Positions 8,881 to 21,285 are shown, numbered from the stretch's first letter. The stretch is DNA of 64,000 nt from Allobosea sp. TND4EK4 (GCF_900156025.1 NZ_FTMO01000013.1:16270-80269); one strand, 5' to 3'. Translations and numbers: made by a program. Notes: generated by a model from the letters alone, not told the origin.

Positions 8881-9294
8881 TCAAGCCGCCTTGCGGCCCT
8901 CGAAGACGTGCTTGAACTCGCGAAGCTGGACCAGCGTCTCACGCAGGCGCTTCTTGTCCTCTTCGGTATGCGCGCCTTCGATCCGGGTCTCGACCGTCAG
9001 AATCTCGGCCTCGAGCACGGAAGCGTCGACATCCTCCAGGAAACGCGCCTGTTCGGCGAGCACCGTGGTTGAGGTCTGGTTGACCTCGACGAGGCCGCCA
9101 TTGACGAAGAATTCCTTGCCGTTGCTCTCGCTCGTCTGGACGAGGAGAATACCGGTCTTCAGCGTCGCGACCAGCGGAGCATGGCCGGCGAGCACCGTCA
9201 TCTCGCCCTCGGCGGAGGGGATGATGACGCTGACGATCTCGCCCGAGAACAGGATGCGTTCCGGCGAGACGAGTTCGAACTTGAAGGTGGCCAT
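8881..9294 (-). CDS. atpC: F1-ATP synthase epsilon subunit
   Basis: 137 residues, last gene of atpHAGDC. The N-terminal beta-sandwich shows FELVSPERILFSGE and IIPSAEGEMTVLAGHAPLVATL, which are diagnostic. The C-terminal helical hairpin (~90-135) regulates ATPase activity by extending into the alpha3beta3 ring. The size is normal. It is separated from atpD by 115 bases that contain two hairpins (9315-9395), an unusually large and structured gap for this operon. Confidence 0.97.
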   Translation of the reverse strand: MATFKFELVSPERILFSGEIVSVIIPSAEGEMTVLAGHAPLVATLKTGILLVQTSESNGKEFFVNGGLVEVNQTSTTVLAEQARFLEDVDASVLEAEILTVETRIEGAHTEEDKKRLRETLVQLREFKHVFEGRKAA

Positions 9295-9314
9295 CGTGTC
9301 ATTCTCCCCGGCTC

Positions 9315-9395
9315 GTCATGGCCGGGCTATAGCCGGCCACCTCGGAAACCAGTGCTGTCTGGTCATGAGATTCTCGGGACAAGCCCGAGAATGAC
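9315..9395. repeat. REPIN-like double hairpin between atpD and atpC
   Basis: Left unit: GTCATGGCCGGGCTATAGCCGGCC. Right unit: ATTCTCGGG-ACAAG-CCCGAGAAT, a perfect 9-bp stem followed by GAC. Outer ends are GTCA/TGAC as in the other repeats of the window. It belongs to the GTCATTCTCGG family (59871-59966, 44000-44037). Being intra-operonic, it may shape mRNA decay or the atpD:atpC expression ratio. Confidence 0.8.
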
Positions 9396-9409
9396 GTTCT
9401 TGGCTGGCC

Positions 9410-10906
<1,497 letters not shown>

Positions 10907-10962
10907 CTAGCGCATTCGGATGTGACGGTTGCCGGCGGAGACCCGCCGACGAATTGAGTCGG

Positions 10963-11832
10963 TCAGAGCGCTTCCGCGCCGGAGATGATCTCGATCAGTT
11001 CCTTCGTGATCATCGCCTGGCGGGAGCGGTTGTAGAGCTGGGTCTGCTTCTTGATCATTTCGCCGGCATTGCGCGTGGCGGAATCCATCGCCGACATGCG
11101 CGCGCCCTGTTCGGAAGCGGCGTTCTCGAGCAGCCCGCGCAGAACCTGGACGGTCAGGTTGCGCGGCAGCAGCGTCTCGAGGATCTCGCCCTCTTCCGGC
11201 TCGTAGTCGTAGACGGCGTCGGTCTGCTGGGTCCCGGCCGGGATTTCGGCGGGAATGATGCGCTGCGCGGTCGGGATCTGGGCGATCACCGAGCGGAAGC
11301 GCGAGAAGAACAGCGTCGCGACGTCGAACTCGCCGGCATTGAAGCGCGCCAGCACGTTCTGGGCGATCATCTCGGCATTGGCGAAGCCGACCTGCTTGAA
11401 CTCGCGCAGATCGATGAACTCGATGATCTCTGCGGCGAACTGCCGGCGCAGAATGTCGTAGCCCTTCTTGCCGACGCAGATGATCTTGACCGTCTTGCCT
11501 TCGGCCTTGAGCGCCAGCGCCTTGTCGCGGGCAAGGCGCGCGATCGAGGAGTTGAAGGCGCCGCACAGGCCACGCTCGGCGGTCAGCACCAGCAGCAGAT
11601 GCACCTTGTCGGCGCCCGTGCCGGCGATCAGCCGCGGCGCGGTCGAGCCCGTGACGCCGCCGGCAAGATTGGCCAGCACCGTCTCCATGCGCTCGGCATA
11701 GGGGCGCGCGGCCTCGGCGGCCATCTGGGCGCGGCGCAGCTTGGCGGCCGCGACCATCTGCATGGCCTTGGTGATCTTCTGCGTCGCCTTCACCGAGGCG
11801 ATGCGGTTACGCAGGTCCTTGAGAGACGGCAT
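10963..11832 (-). CDS. atpG: F1-ATP synthase gamma subunit
   Basis: 289 residues; central rotor shaft coupling the proton-driven c-ring to beta-subunit catalysis. The N-terminal helix ([34 protein letters not shown]) and the C-terminal helix ([38 protein letters not shown]) form the coiled coil; both are highly characteristic. The Rossmann-like middle contains [13 protein letters not shown]. Length is normal. It lies between atpA (97 bases upstream) and atpD. Confidence 0.98.
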   Translation of the reverse strand: MPSLKDLRNRIASVKATQKITKAMQMVAAAKLRRAQMAAEAARPYAERMETVLANLAGGVTGSTAPRLIAGTGADKVHLLLVLTAERGLCGAFNSSIARLARDKALALKAEGKTVKIICVGKKGYDILRRQFAAEIIEFIDLREFKQVGFANAEMIAQNVLARFNAGEFDVATLFFSRFRSVIAQIPTAQRIIPAEIPAGTQQTDAVYDYEPEEGEILETLLPRNLTVQVLRGLLENAASEQGARMSAMDSATRNAGEMIKKQTQLYNRSRQAMITKELIEIISGAEAL

Positions 11833-11852
11833 CCGTTCTCGATCCCCTATCC

Positions 11853-11884
11853 GTCACTGCGAAAGCAGCGGCGAAGCAATCCGG
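11853..11884. repeat. Half copy of the GTCATTGCG palindromic repeat
   Basis: GTCACTGCGAAAGCAGC...GAAGCAATCCGG between atpA and atpG matches one arm of the element at 8198-8292. The opposite arm is missing, so it is a solo REP unit or a decayed copy. Confidence 0.6.
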
Positions 11885-11929
11885 CGAAGAGGCGCGGCGA
11901 GCCGATAAGCTCCGCCGCGCGGGTGACGA

Positions 11930-13461
<1,532 letters not shown>

Positions 13462-13462
<1 letters not shown>

Positions 13463-14001
13463 CAGCCGACCTCTTTCATGGCAAGACGAATTGAATTGAG
13501 CTTGGTTTTCAGCGAGGCGTCGACCATGCGGGAACCCATCTTGACGACGAGCCCGCCGATCAGCGCCGGATCGACCTTGACCGTGAGGTCCACATCCTTG
13601 CCGGCGACGCCGACGAGCGCCGCGCGGATCTCATCGAGCCGCTTGGCCGAGGGCTGCTCGGCGACGGTGACCTCGGCCGAGACGATGCCCTTGGAGGCGG
13701 CGACGAGGCGCTTGTAGCCCTGAATCATGCCAGGCAGCGCGAACAGGCGACGCTTGCTGGCGACCAGGCCGATGAAATTGGCGGCGACGCCGGTGATGCC
13801 GGCCTTTGCGAGGATCGCGTTGACCGCACCGACCTGCTCCTCAGCCGTGAAGGCCGGGCTCTCGATCAGGCGCTTCAGATCGGCACTCTCGCCGATCAGG
13901 CCGTTGAAGGCATCGAGCGCGGCGGAGACGGCATCGATCGCGCCGTTCTCCTGAGCCAGCTCGAACAGCGCGGTGGCATAGCGCTGCGCTACGCCAGACA
14001 C
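13462..14001 (-). CDS. atpH: F1-ATP synthase delta subunit (GTG start)
   Basis: 179 residues; the OSCP-like stator subunit linking the top of F1 to subunit b. The start is a GTG at 14001 (reads [17 protein letters not shown] next), with AGGGGA a few bases upstream; the open frame extends further 5' but without family similarity. The C-terminal hallmark ([29 protein letters not shown]) is intact. It is the first gene of the operon. The 248 bases upstream, before the small membrane-protein gene, must hold the atp promoter, but I could not assign -35/-10 boxes with confidence. No F0 genes are present, which is normal for alphaproteobacteria, where F0 is encoded elsewhere. Confidence 0.96.
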
Positions 14002-14249
14002 CCATGTCCCCTGCGATCCGCCTTCTGCCACGCGTCCTGTCTCTCGTTTCAAGGGACCGCACCGGCGACCTTCCCGACGGAAGGTGGAGTGCGTCGTCCC
14101 GGCGCTGCGAGTATCAAAGGTGCAAAGCCGACAAGACGACTTCGCGACCGAAATGTGGCGGTGCCCTAGCATGCGCCTTGGGGAGGCGCAACCCGAACAG
14201 CGGGACCGCTCCGGGGAATTCGTGCGGCGTTTTGGCAGGCGGGCCGCCC

Positions 14250-14669
14250 TCAGCCCATTCTGCGGCCAAAGCTTCGCGCCGGCGCTGACGGTGGGGGAGG
14301 CGCCCGCTCCGGGCTTCCAGGATCGGGGTGTCTTTTGGCGAAGTACCGGGCGATCATCGCCTCGGCATCGGCCTCCCCGTCCGGCGCGAGGGGTCCTTCG
14401 GGCATGGGACGGCTCGGGATCTCGCCGGGAGGCCGGCTTCTGATGGCGCCGATGAACTTCAGGACGAAGGCGATGGCGAAGACCAGCGCGGCCGCGCCGA
14501 GGCCGATGATGGCCGGAGCGAGGCCCGATTCCGAAGCATGCTGCCACCAGCCTCCGGGGTTGCCGGGGCCGGTCGGCTCGACGAGCTCCGAGAGGTCGAA
14601 GGCCAACTGGGCGCAATAGGCTACCGGCGTCAACGCGCTGATCAGGCCCAGAGTTCTCAGGAATCTCAT
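14250..14669 (-). CDS. Hypothetical small membrane protein
   Basis: 139 residues from the ATG at 14669, which has GGTGGA as ribosome site; an ATG nine codons further upstream lacks one. It has two predicted membrane segments, near the N-terminus (LRTLGLISALTPVAYCAQLAF) and about 45 residues later (APAIIGLGAAALVFAIAFVL), then a Pro-rich cytoplasmic tail (ERAPPPPSAPARSFGRRMG). No family is recognised. It sits between priA and the atp operon on the same strand. Confidence 0.6.
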   Translation of the reverse strand: MRFLRTLGLISALTPVAYCAQLAFDLSELVEPTGPGNPGGWWQHASESGLAPAIIGLGAAALVFAIAFVLKFIGAIRSRPPGEIPSRPMPEGPLAPDGEADAEAMIARYFAKRHPDPGSPERAPPPPSAPARSFGRRMG

Positions 14670-14775
14670 CGCCTGTTCCACCGGTTCCGGCGGCATAACC
14701 TAGGGCCGGCTCGTCACCGAAGCATGAAGAGCGTTCGGGAAAGAGTGCGCATTGGCCTCGCCGCGGATCTCGCTC

Positions 14776-16959
14776 TCACAGGAAACTCTGTGGGTCGACG
14801 TCAACCGCGACCCTGACCGAGCCCTTGGCCTTGGGCGCCCGTTTCAGCCAGCCGCGCAGATAATCCTGCAGGTTGATCTCCCGACCGGTCTTGACGATCA
14901 GCCGCATGCGGTGGCGCCCGCGCAGCACGGCGAGCGGCGCCTCCGCGGGCCCGAGGACGACGATGTCGCCCCCCGCTTCCGCGCAGCGCGCCAGCGCCCT
15001 GGCATGGCTCTCGGCCTCGCCCTGGGAATTGGCGGAGACGATCAGCGCCGCGAGGCGACCGAAGGGCGGCAGGCCGGCGGCCTCCCGCGAGGCCTCCTCT
15101 GCGGCATAAAACCGCTCCGGATCGCCCGAGATCAGCGCCTTCAGCACAGGATGCTCCGGATCATGCGTCTGCAGCAGGGCGCGGCCCGGCTTCTCGCCGC
15201 GCCCTGCGCGGCCCGTCACCTGCCGGAGGGCCTGGAAGGTGCGTTCCGCCGCGCGCGGATCGCCCGAGGTCAGCCCCAGATCGGCATCGATCACCCCGAC
15301 CAGCGTCATGCCGGGGAAGTTGTGACCCTTGGCGACGAGTTGCGTGCCGATCACAATGTCGAACTCGCCCTCGGCCACCGCCATCAGCTCCTGTTTCAGC
15401 CGCTCGGTGCCACCCGGAAAATCGCTCGAGAGCACGATGGAGCGGGCCTGCGGGAACAGCGTCGCGACCTCCTCGGCGAGCCTCTCGACGCCGGGCCCGC
15501 AGGCCACGAGGCTTTCCGGCGCATGGCATTGCGGGCACTCATGCGGCCGGCGCTCGACATGCCCGCAATGATGGCAGACCAGTGCCCGTCGGAAGCGGTG
15601 ATCGACCAGCCAGGCGGTGCAGTTCGGGCATTGGAAGCGGTGGCCGCAGTCGCGGCACAAGGTCAGCGGCGCATAGCCGCGCCGGTTGAGGAAGAGCAGG
15701 GACTGCTCCTTGGCCTCCAGATTGGCCTCGACCGCCTTGACCAGCGCGCCCGAGAGCCAGCGCCCCCGCTCCGGCTTGTCGCGGCGCAGATCGACCAGCC
15801 CAAGCTTGGGCAATTCCCGCCCGCCGAAGCGCTCCGGCAGCTTGAGATGGGCGTAGCGGCCCCGCTCGGCGTTGACGCGCGTTTCGAGAGAGGGCGTCGC
15901 GGAGGCCAGCACCACCGGCGCGTTCTCGATCCTGCCCCGCACCACCGCCATGTCACGGGCGTGGTAGGAGACGCCGTCCTCCTGCTTGTAGGCGGCCTCG
16001 TGCTCCTCATCGACGACGATGAGGCCGAGATCCTTGTAGGGCAGGAACAGCGCCGAGCGCGCCCCGGCGACCACCTTGGCCTCGCCCGACGCGATGGCGG
16101 CCTGCAGCCGCTCGCGCCTGCGGCCCGTCACCGCCGAATGCCAAAGCCCCGGCCGCACCCCGAAGCGAGCCTCGAAGCGGTCGATGAACTGCGCCGTCAG
16201 CGCGATCTCGGGCATCAGGATCAGGCTCTGGCGCCCGAGCCGGACCGCCTCCGCCACCGCCTCGAAATAGACCTCCGTCTTGCCGGAGCCGGTGACGCCT
16301 TCGAGGAGCGTCACGCCGAAGGCCCGCGCCTGCACCGACGCCACCAGCGCCTGCGACACCTCGACCTGCCCCTCCGACAGCTCCGGCACCGCATGCGCCG
16401 GATCGGGCATGGCGGCGATCGCCTCCCGCGGCAACGGCTCGATCGAGAAGGTACCGGCATCGACGAGCGAATCGATCACCGCCCCGCTGACCGAGGCCGC
16501 TTCGGCCAGGGCCGGTTTCGCGATCAGCAGCCCGCCCTCGGCCGCCGCGATGGCGCGGGCGCGGGCCGGCGTCATCCGCGCCGGCGGCGCGCCCACCAGC
16601 CTGACGCCCATCTTGGGACGCTCCGGCGTATCGTCCGGCGGCCGGCGCAGCGCCAGCGCCAGGACCGAGCCCTTCGGCGCCAGCGTGTACCACGCCACCC
16701 AGTCGACCAGCTTCCTCAGCGCCGGGTCGAGCGGCGGCATGTCGATCTTCGCGGTCACCTTCTTGAGGTTGCCGCCGCGCCCGCTTCCGATCTCCCAGAC
16801 GACGCCGACCGTCTCGCGCGGCCCCAGCGGCACCTGCACGACGTCGCCCGGCGCCAATGCCAGACCCGGCGGCACGGCATAGCTGTAGGCCTGGTCGAGC
16901 CCGAGCGGGATCAGCACCTCGACCGTGCCGCCCGGCTGAATGTCCGCTGCGTCGTCCAT
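14776..16959 (-). CDS. priA: Primosomal replication-restart helicase PriA
   Basis: 727 residues; 3'-5' SF2 helicase that recognises stalled or recombined forks and reloads the replisome. The N-terminal DNA-binding domain begins EVLIPLGLDQAYSYAVP. Walker A is in LEGVTGSGKTEVYFEA and the DEEH box in IVVDEEHEAAYKQEDGVSYHARD. A paired zinc site follows, with eight Cys in CRDCGHRFQCPNC...CHHCGH...CPQC, and helicase motifs GTQLVAKGHNFPG and QVTGRAGRGEKPG are present. The ATG at 16959 is preferred to an in-frame GTG six codons upstream. It is divergent from xerC; the priA-atpHAGDC order is a conserved alphaproteobacterial neighbourhood. Confidence 0.97.
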   Translation of the reverse strand: MDDAADIQPGGTVEVLIPLGLDQAYSYAVPPGLALAPGDVVQVPLGPRETVGVVWEIGSGRGGNLKKVTAKIDMPPLDPALRKLVDWVAWYTLAPKGSVLALALRRPPDDTPERPKMGVRLVGAPPARMTPARARAIAAAEGGLLIAKPALAEAASVSGAVIDSLVDAGTFSIEPLPREAIAAMPDPAHAVPELSEGQVEVSQALVASVQARAFGVTLLEGVTGSGKTEVYFEAVAEAVRLGRQSLILMPEIALTAQFIDRFEARFGVRPGLWHSAVTGRRRERLQAAIASGEAKVVAGARSALFLPYKDLGLIVVDEEHEAAYKQEDGVSYHARDMAVVRGRIENAPVVLASATPSLETRVNAERGRYAHLKLPERFGGRELPKLGLVDLRRDKPERGRWLSGALVKAVEANLEAKEQSLLFLNRRGYAPLTLCRDCGHRFQCPNCTAWLVDHRFRRALVCHHCGHVERRPHECPQCHAPESLVACGPGVERLAEEVATLFPQARSIVLSSDFPGGTERLKQELMAVAEGEFDIVIGTQLVAKGHNFPGMTLVGVIDADLGLTSGDPRAAERTFQALRQVTGRAGRGEKPGRALLQTHDPEHPVLKALISGDPERFYAAEEASREAAGLPPFGRLAALIVSANSQGEAESHARALARCAEAGGDIVVLGPAEAPLAVLRGRHRMRLIVKTGREINLQDYLRGWLKRAPKAKGSVRVAVDVDPQSFL

Positions 16960-17018
16960 TGCGACTGTCTCTAGCACCGATTTGGCTGCTGTTAAGGCGG
17001 CAGCGTCATCCTGACGCC

Positions 17019-17948
17019 ATGAGCGACCTCGACGCCTTCCGCCGCGACTGGCTCCGGCACCTTTCGGCCGAACGGCGCCTCTCGCCGAAGACGCTGGAAG
17101 CCTATGCGCGCGACTTCAGCCAGTTCACCGCCTTCCTGACCGAGCATCTCGGCGGGCCGCCCGCCCTTTCCGACATCGCCGCGCTGAAGCCCGTCGACCT
17201 GCGCGCCTTTCTCGGTCGCCGGCGGCGCGACGGGGTCGGCAACCGCACGCTGATGCGCCAGCTCGCGGCCCTGCGCTCCTTTGCCCGATTCGGCGAGCGC
17301 AACGGCAAGCTGCCGGCCGCAGCCTTCTCCGCCACGCGCGGGCCGCGCTTGCCCAAATCCCTGCCGCGCCCGCTCGAGCCCGCCGCCGCCCGCGCCGTCA
17401 CCCAGGCGGACAGCCGCGCCGGCGAGGAGCGCCCGGACTGGATCCTCGCGCGCGACGCCGCCGTCCTCGGCCTGCTCTATGGCAGCGGTCTGCGCATCTC
17501 GGAGGCGCTCTCGCTGTCGCGAGCGCAGGCGCCGCAGAGTGCCGGCGAAACGCTGACCGTGATCGGCAAGGGTTCCAAGACCCGCATGGTTCCGGTGCTG
17601 CCCGTCGTCGTCACCGCGATCGCCGACTATCTGAAGCTCTGCCCCTGGCGCCTGCCGCCGGAAGGCCCGCTCTTCGTCGGTGCCAAGGGCGGCCCCCTCT
17701 CCCCGCGCATCATCCAGCTCGCGGTCGAGGGCTTGCGCGGCGCGCTCGGCCTGCCCTCCTCCGCGACGCCGCATGCGCTGCGCCATTCCTTCGCCACCCA
17801 TCTGCTCGGCCGCGGCGGCGATCTGCGCGCGATCCAGGAGCTGCTCGGCCACGCCTCCCTCTCGACGACGCAGATCTACACCCGCATCGATTCCACCCGG
17901 CTGATGGCGGCCTATGACGCGGCCCATCCGCGGGCACGCGGCGTCTGA
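17019..17948 (+). CDS. xerC: Tyrosine recombinase XerC
   Basis: 309 residues; acts with XerD at dif to resolve chromosome dimers. N-terminal SAM-like DNA-binding domain at ~5-100. The catalytic domain has all six active-site positions: R159 (YGSGLRISEAL), K187 (GKGSKTRMV), H252 and R255 (TPHALRHSFATHLL), H278 (LLGHASLSTTQ) and the nucleophile Y287 (TQIYTRID). The N-terminal sequence and the position beside priA favour XerC over XerD or an integrase of a mobile element. The start at 17019 is 59 bases from the divergent priA start. Confidence 0.93.
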   Translation: MSDLDAFRRDWLRHLSAERRLSPKTLEAYARDFSQFTAFLTEHLGGPPALSDIAALKPVDLRAFLGRRRRDGVGNRTLMRQLAALRSFARFGERNGKLPAAAFSATRGPRLPKSLPRPLEPAAARAVTQADSRAGEERPDWILARDAAVLGLLYGSGLRISEALSLSRAQAPQSAGETLTVIGKGSKTRMVPVLPVVVTAIADYLKLCPWRLPPEGPLFVGAKGGPLSPRIIQLAVEGLRGALGLPSSATPHALRHSFATHLLGRGGDLRAIQELLGHASLSTTQIYTRIDSTRLMAAYDAAHPRARGV

Positions 17949-18048
17949 AGCATCGAACCGAAAAGCCGGACGCGCGGCGATCGAACCCCCCTCTTGATGC
18001 CGCAACGGAAGCGCCCCAGAAGGCGCGAGCGATTTGGGGGGTGATTCG

Positions 18049-18609
18049 ATGTCGGGCCATGTCGAGACGCCGGAAGGCGGGAACAAGAAGGTTGCGCTGC
18101 TGATCGCGGTGCTGGCGCTGATGCTGGCTCTGGCCGAGATCGGCGGCAAGCAGGCCGAGAACGAGGCTGTCGCCAAGAACATCGATGCCTCGAACCTCTG
18201 GGCGTTCTTCCAGGCCAAGACGATCCGCGGCACGGTCGTCCGCACCGCGGCCGAGGCGATGGAACTCGATCTCGCCGACACGACGGACGCCCCGGCGCGC
18301 GAGCGCATGCAAAAGCGCATCGAGGGCTGGAAGGCGACGGCCGCCCGCTACGACAGCGAGCCCGAAACCAATGAGGGCCGCAAGGAGCTCGCCGGCCGCG
18401 CCAAGGCCGCCGAACAGGCGCGCGACGACCACAAGGCCCGCAACGAGAATTTCGAGATCGCCTCCGGCCTGCTTCAGATCGGCATCGTCGTGGCCTCGGC
18501 CTCGATCATCACAGGCGTGGCGTTGCTGGCGCTTGTCGGTGGCGGCCTCGGGGCCGTGGCCCTCGGCTTCATGGGACTCGCCCTCTTCGCCCCGCATCTG
18601 CTGTTCTGA
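18049..18609 (+). CDS. DUF4337-family membrane protein
   Basis: 186 residues. An N-terminal membrane helix (KKVALLIAVLALMLALAEIGG, ~13-33) is followed by a charged, largely helical domain (~40-140) containing NLWAFFQAKTIRGT, a recurring segment of DUF4337 proteins. Two C-terminal membrane helices end at FAPHLLF. The ATG at 18049 is preceded by a strong run of G (18035-18041). Function of the family is unknown. It lies alone between xerC and the convergent SDR gene. Confidence 0.8.
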   Translation: MSGHVETPEGGNKKVALLIAVLALMLALAEIGGKQAENEAVAKNIDASNLWAFFQAKTIRGTVVRTAAEAMELDLADTTDAPARERMQKRIEGWKATAARYDSEPETNEGRKELAGRAKAAEQARDDHKARNENFEIASGLLQIGIVVASASIITGVALLALVGGGLGAVALGFMGLALFAPHLLF

Positions 18610-18644
18610 GGCTCCGCCAAGCCCGGGGGAAAACGCGGCAACCC

Positions 18645-19445
18645 TCAATAATGAATCGCGCCGCGGATGCCGCCCCCGCAGGCGATGGCGTCGCCGTTGA
18701 TCGAAACGCTGCGCGGCGAGGCGAGGAAGGCGACGACATCGGCCACCTCGGCCGCATCGACCAGCCGGCCGATGAGGATGTTCGCGGTCATGCCCTTCTC
18801 GACCTCGGCCTCGCTCTTGCCGCCCGAGGCCGCCTTGCCGGCGATCAGGCCGGCGGTCTTCTCCGTCCGCGTCAGGCCGGGATGGACGACGGTGACGTTG
18901 ATACCCTGCGGCCCCAGCTCGTCGGCGAGGTTCTTGGTCAGCGCCGCCACGGCGACATTGCGCATGGAGCCGATGGTCGAGCCGGTCGAGCGGGCGGCGA
19001 GCCCGCTGATATTGATGATCCGTCCCCAGCCCTGCGCGGCCATGTGGGGCGCGGCCTCCCGCGCCATCCTGAGATAGCCCATCACCTTGACGTTGACGTC
19101 GTCGTAGAACAGCGCATCCGTGATCTCGGGGAGCTTCGGCGGCGGCGCCTGGCCGCCCGGCTTGCCGGCGGCGTTGACGAGGATATCGAGCCCGCCCAGC
19201 GCCGCGACGGCCCCGGCGACAAGGTGTTTTACCGACGCGTCGCTTCCCGTATCGACCGTCAGGCCGACGATCTTGCGGCCGGTCTCGGCCGCCAACGCCG
19301 TGGCGGCCGTGGCGAGCTCTGCCGGGCTGCGCGCCGCGATGACGACGTCGACGCCTTCCCGCGCGAGCTGGCGGGCGATCGCGAGCCCGATGCCCTTGCT
19401 GCCGCCGGTCACCAGCGCACGCTTGCCTTCGAGCTTGAGATCCAT
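18645..19445 (-). CDS. Short-chain dehydrogenase-like protein lacking the catalytic Tyr/Lys
   Basis: 266-residue Rossmann-fold protein with an intact nucleotide-binding motif TGGSKGIG (13-20), NAAG, and the strand with Ser147 (INISG). Where SDRs carry YxxxK, the aligned residues are Gly159 and Asn163 (STIGSMRNVAVAALTKNLA), so the classical proton relay is missing although the following AALTKNLADELGP is intact. It could be a divergent reductase, a cofactor-binding non-enzyme, or an enzyme with a different acid/base. It is the last gene of the run binding protein - permease - permease - SDR and starts 21 bases after the permease stop, so it is probably co-expressed with a peptide-type transporter. 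Confidence 0.85.
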   Translation of the reverse strand: MDLKLEGKRALVTGGSKGIGLAIARQLAREGVDVVIAARSPAELATAATALAAETGRKIVGLTVDTGSDASVKHLVAGAVAALGGLDILVNAAGKPGGQAPPPKLPEITDALFYDDVNVKVMGYLRMAREAAPHMAAQGWGRIINISGLAARSTGSTIGSMRNVAVAALTKNLADELGPQGINVTVVHPGLTRTEKTAGLIAGKAASGGKSEAEVEKGMTANILIGRLVDAAEVADVVAFLASPRSVSINGDAIACGGGIRGAIHY

Positions 19446-19466
19446 GGGGGTTGTCCTTTCGTGTCG

Positions 19467-20324
19467 TCAGCGGCTGCGGCGCAGGCGCGGATCGATCGCG
19501 TCGCGCAGGCCGTCGCCGAGCAGGTTGAGGCCCAGCACGGCGAGCGCGATGGCCGCGCCCGGAAAGATGGCGAGCCAGGGCTGCGTCGCCATGAAGGTCT
19601 GGGCCTCGTTCAGCATCCGTCCCCAGGACGGGTTCGGCGGCTGGGTGCCGAGCCCGAGATAGGACAGCCCGGCTTCCGCCAGCACCGCCAGCGCGAACTG
19701 GATCGTCGCCTGCACCACCAGGATGCCGGCAATGTTCGGCAGCACATGGGCGATGGTGATCTGGCGGTTGCTCAGCCCGTTGGCCCGCGCCGCCTGGATG
19801 AAGTCCTGCGCCCAGACCTGGAGCGCCGCGCCGCGCGCCAGGCGCGCGAAATAGGGCAGGTTCAGCACGCCGATGGCGACCACCGCGTTGAGCATGCCCG
19901 GTCCCGCGATGGCGGTCATCATGATCGCCGTCAGGACGGCCGGGAAGGCGTGGGTGAAATCGGCCGTGCGCATGATCAGGTTGTCGAGCAGCCCGTCCCG
20001 CCTCAGCGCCGCCACGAGGCCGAGCGCCGTGCCCAGCACCATGCCGATCCCAACCGCGCCGAGGCCGACCGCGAGAGAATTGCGCGCGCCCACCATGATC
20101 ATCGAGAACACGTCGCGCCCGAACTGGTCCGTCCCGAACCAATGCGCGGCCGAAGGCCCCTGCAGGCGCTGCAAGATCGCCATCTGCGTCGGCGGATAGG
20201 GCGTCCAGGCATAGGAAACCAGCGCCGCCAGCACGATCAGCACGCTCAAGCCTGCGCCGATCAGAAGCGAGGGCGAGAGCCAGCCATGCCGGCGGCCGGG
20301 CGCCGTGTCGTCGATCGCGCTCAT
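19467..20324 (-). CDS. Peptide/opine-type ABC transporter permease (DppC-like)
   Basis: 285 residues; inner-membrane permease of the BPD_transp_1 family with an OppC-type N-terminal helix (LLIGAGLSVLIVLAALVSYAW), the DQFGRD segment and the EAA loop (AARANGLSNRQITIAHVLPNI). The ATG overlaps the upstream permease stop (ATGA). It forms a heterodimer with the product of 20321-21265. No ATPase gene is in this cluster. Confidence 0.9.
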   Translation of the reverse strand: MSAIDDTAPGRRHGWLSPSLLIGAGLSVLIVLAALVSYAWTPYPPTQMAILQRLQGPSAAHWFGTDQFGRDVFSMIMVGARNSLAVGLGAVGIGMVLGTALGLVAALRRDGLLDNLIMRTADFTHAFPAVLTAIMMTAIAGPGMLNAVVAIGVLNLPYFARLARGAALQVWAQDFIQAARANGLSNRQITIAHVLPNIAGILVVQATIQFALAVLAEAGLSYLGLGTQPPNPSWGRMLNEAQTFMATQPWLAIFPGAAIALAVLGLNLLGDGLRDAIDPRLRRSR

Positions 20325-21265
20325 GCCTGCCTCAGCCGCGGGTCGATCAGCCCGTAGAGCAGCTCGACCGCGAAATTGATCAGGATCGCGAGGCCCGCGA
20401 ACAGCATCACGAGGTCCTTGACCACGATCAGGTCGTGCTGGGCGATGGCCTGGAACACCAGCCGCCCCAGCCCAGGCAGGGCGAAGACGTTCTCGATGAT
20501 GATCGCGCCGGCGATCAGCACGGAAAATTGCAGGCCGAGGATCGTCACGACCGGGATCAGCGCGTTGCGCAGCGCGTGGCGGCGCATCGTCGTGCTCTCG
20601 CTCAACCCCTTGGCGCGGGCGGTGCGGACGAAATCCTCCTGCAGCGTGTCAAGCATCGCCGAGCGCGTGACGCGCGCGATGATCGCCGCCTGCGGCAGGG
20701 CCAGCGCCAGCGCGGGCATGGCGAGCGATTTCAGCGCGACGCCCAGCCCCGCCTGCCAGCCGGGAAAGCCGTTGGCCGGCAGCCAGCCGAGCCCCACCGC
20801 GAAGACCAGCACCAGCAGCAGGCCGAACCAGAAATTCGGGATGGCGAGCCCCGCCTGCGCGAAGGCCATCACGCCGGCATCCACCGCCTTGCCATGGCGC
20901 GAGGCGGCGACCACCCCGAGCGGCATCCCGATCGCGACCGCCAGCAGGATCGCCAGCACCGCGAGCGGCAGCGTCACCGCCATCCGCTCGCCGATGAGCT
21001 GCGCCACCGGCACGCGATAGGTATAGCTCTCACCGAGATCCCCGGTCGCCATGCCGCCGAGCCAGAGGAGGAAGCGAAGCGGCGCCGGCTTGTCGAGCCC
21101 CATCTCCGCATGCAATGCGGCGAGAGCCTCGGGCGAGGCGTTGAGCCCCAGCGTCACCGCCGCCGGATCGCCCGGCAGCACCTCCAGCACCAGGAAGATC
21201 ACGAGCGCCGCCATCAGCAGCGTCGCGACGAGCGCGAAGAGGCGTCGCAGGATGTAGCCGATCAC
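20321..21265 (-). CDS. Peptide/opine-type ABC transporter permease (DppB-like, GTG start)
   Basis: 314 residues starting at GTG (MIGYILRRLFALVATLLMAALVIF), the usual DppB opening, with a periplasmic loop carrying the short LPGDPAAVTLG motif and the EAA loop (RTARAKGLSESTTMRRHALRNALIP). Six membrane segments are expected. A palindromic repeat lies between this gene and the upstream binding-protein gene. Confidence 0.9.
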   Translation of the reverse strand: MIGYILRRLFALVATLLMAALVIFLVLEVLPGDPAAVTLGLNASPEALAALHAEMGLDKPAPLRFLLWLGGMATGDLGESYTYRVPVAQLIGERMAVTLPLAVLAILLAVAIGMPLGVVAASRHGKAVDAGVMAFAQAGLAIPNFWFGLLLVLVFAVGLGWLPANGFPGWQAGLGVALKSLAMPALALALPQAAIIARVTRSAMLDTLQEDFVRTARAKGLSESTTMRRHALRNALIPVVTILGLQFSVLIAGAIIIENVFALPGLGRLVFQAIAQHDLIVVKDLVMLFAGLAILINFAVELLYGLIDPRLRQA

Positions 21266-21285
21266 GCCCTGCCCCCAGCCACGCC

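Noticed and set aside
17949..18048. Possible tRNA between xerC and the DUF4337 gene (GATCGAACCCCC)
   Set aside because: No cloverleaf arms or matching acceptor stem could be assembled. No tRNA or rRNA gene was recognised anywhere in the window.
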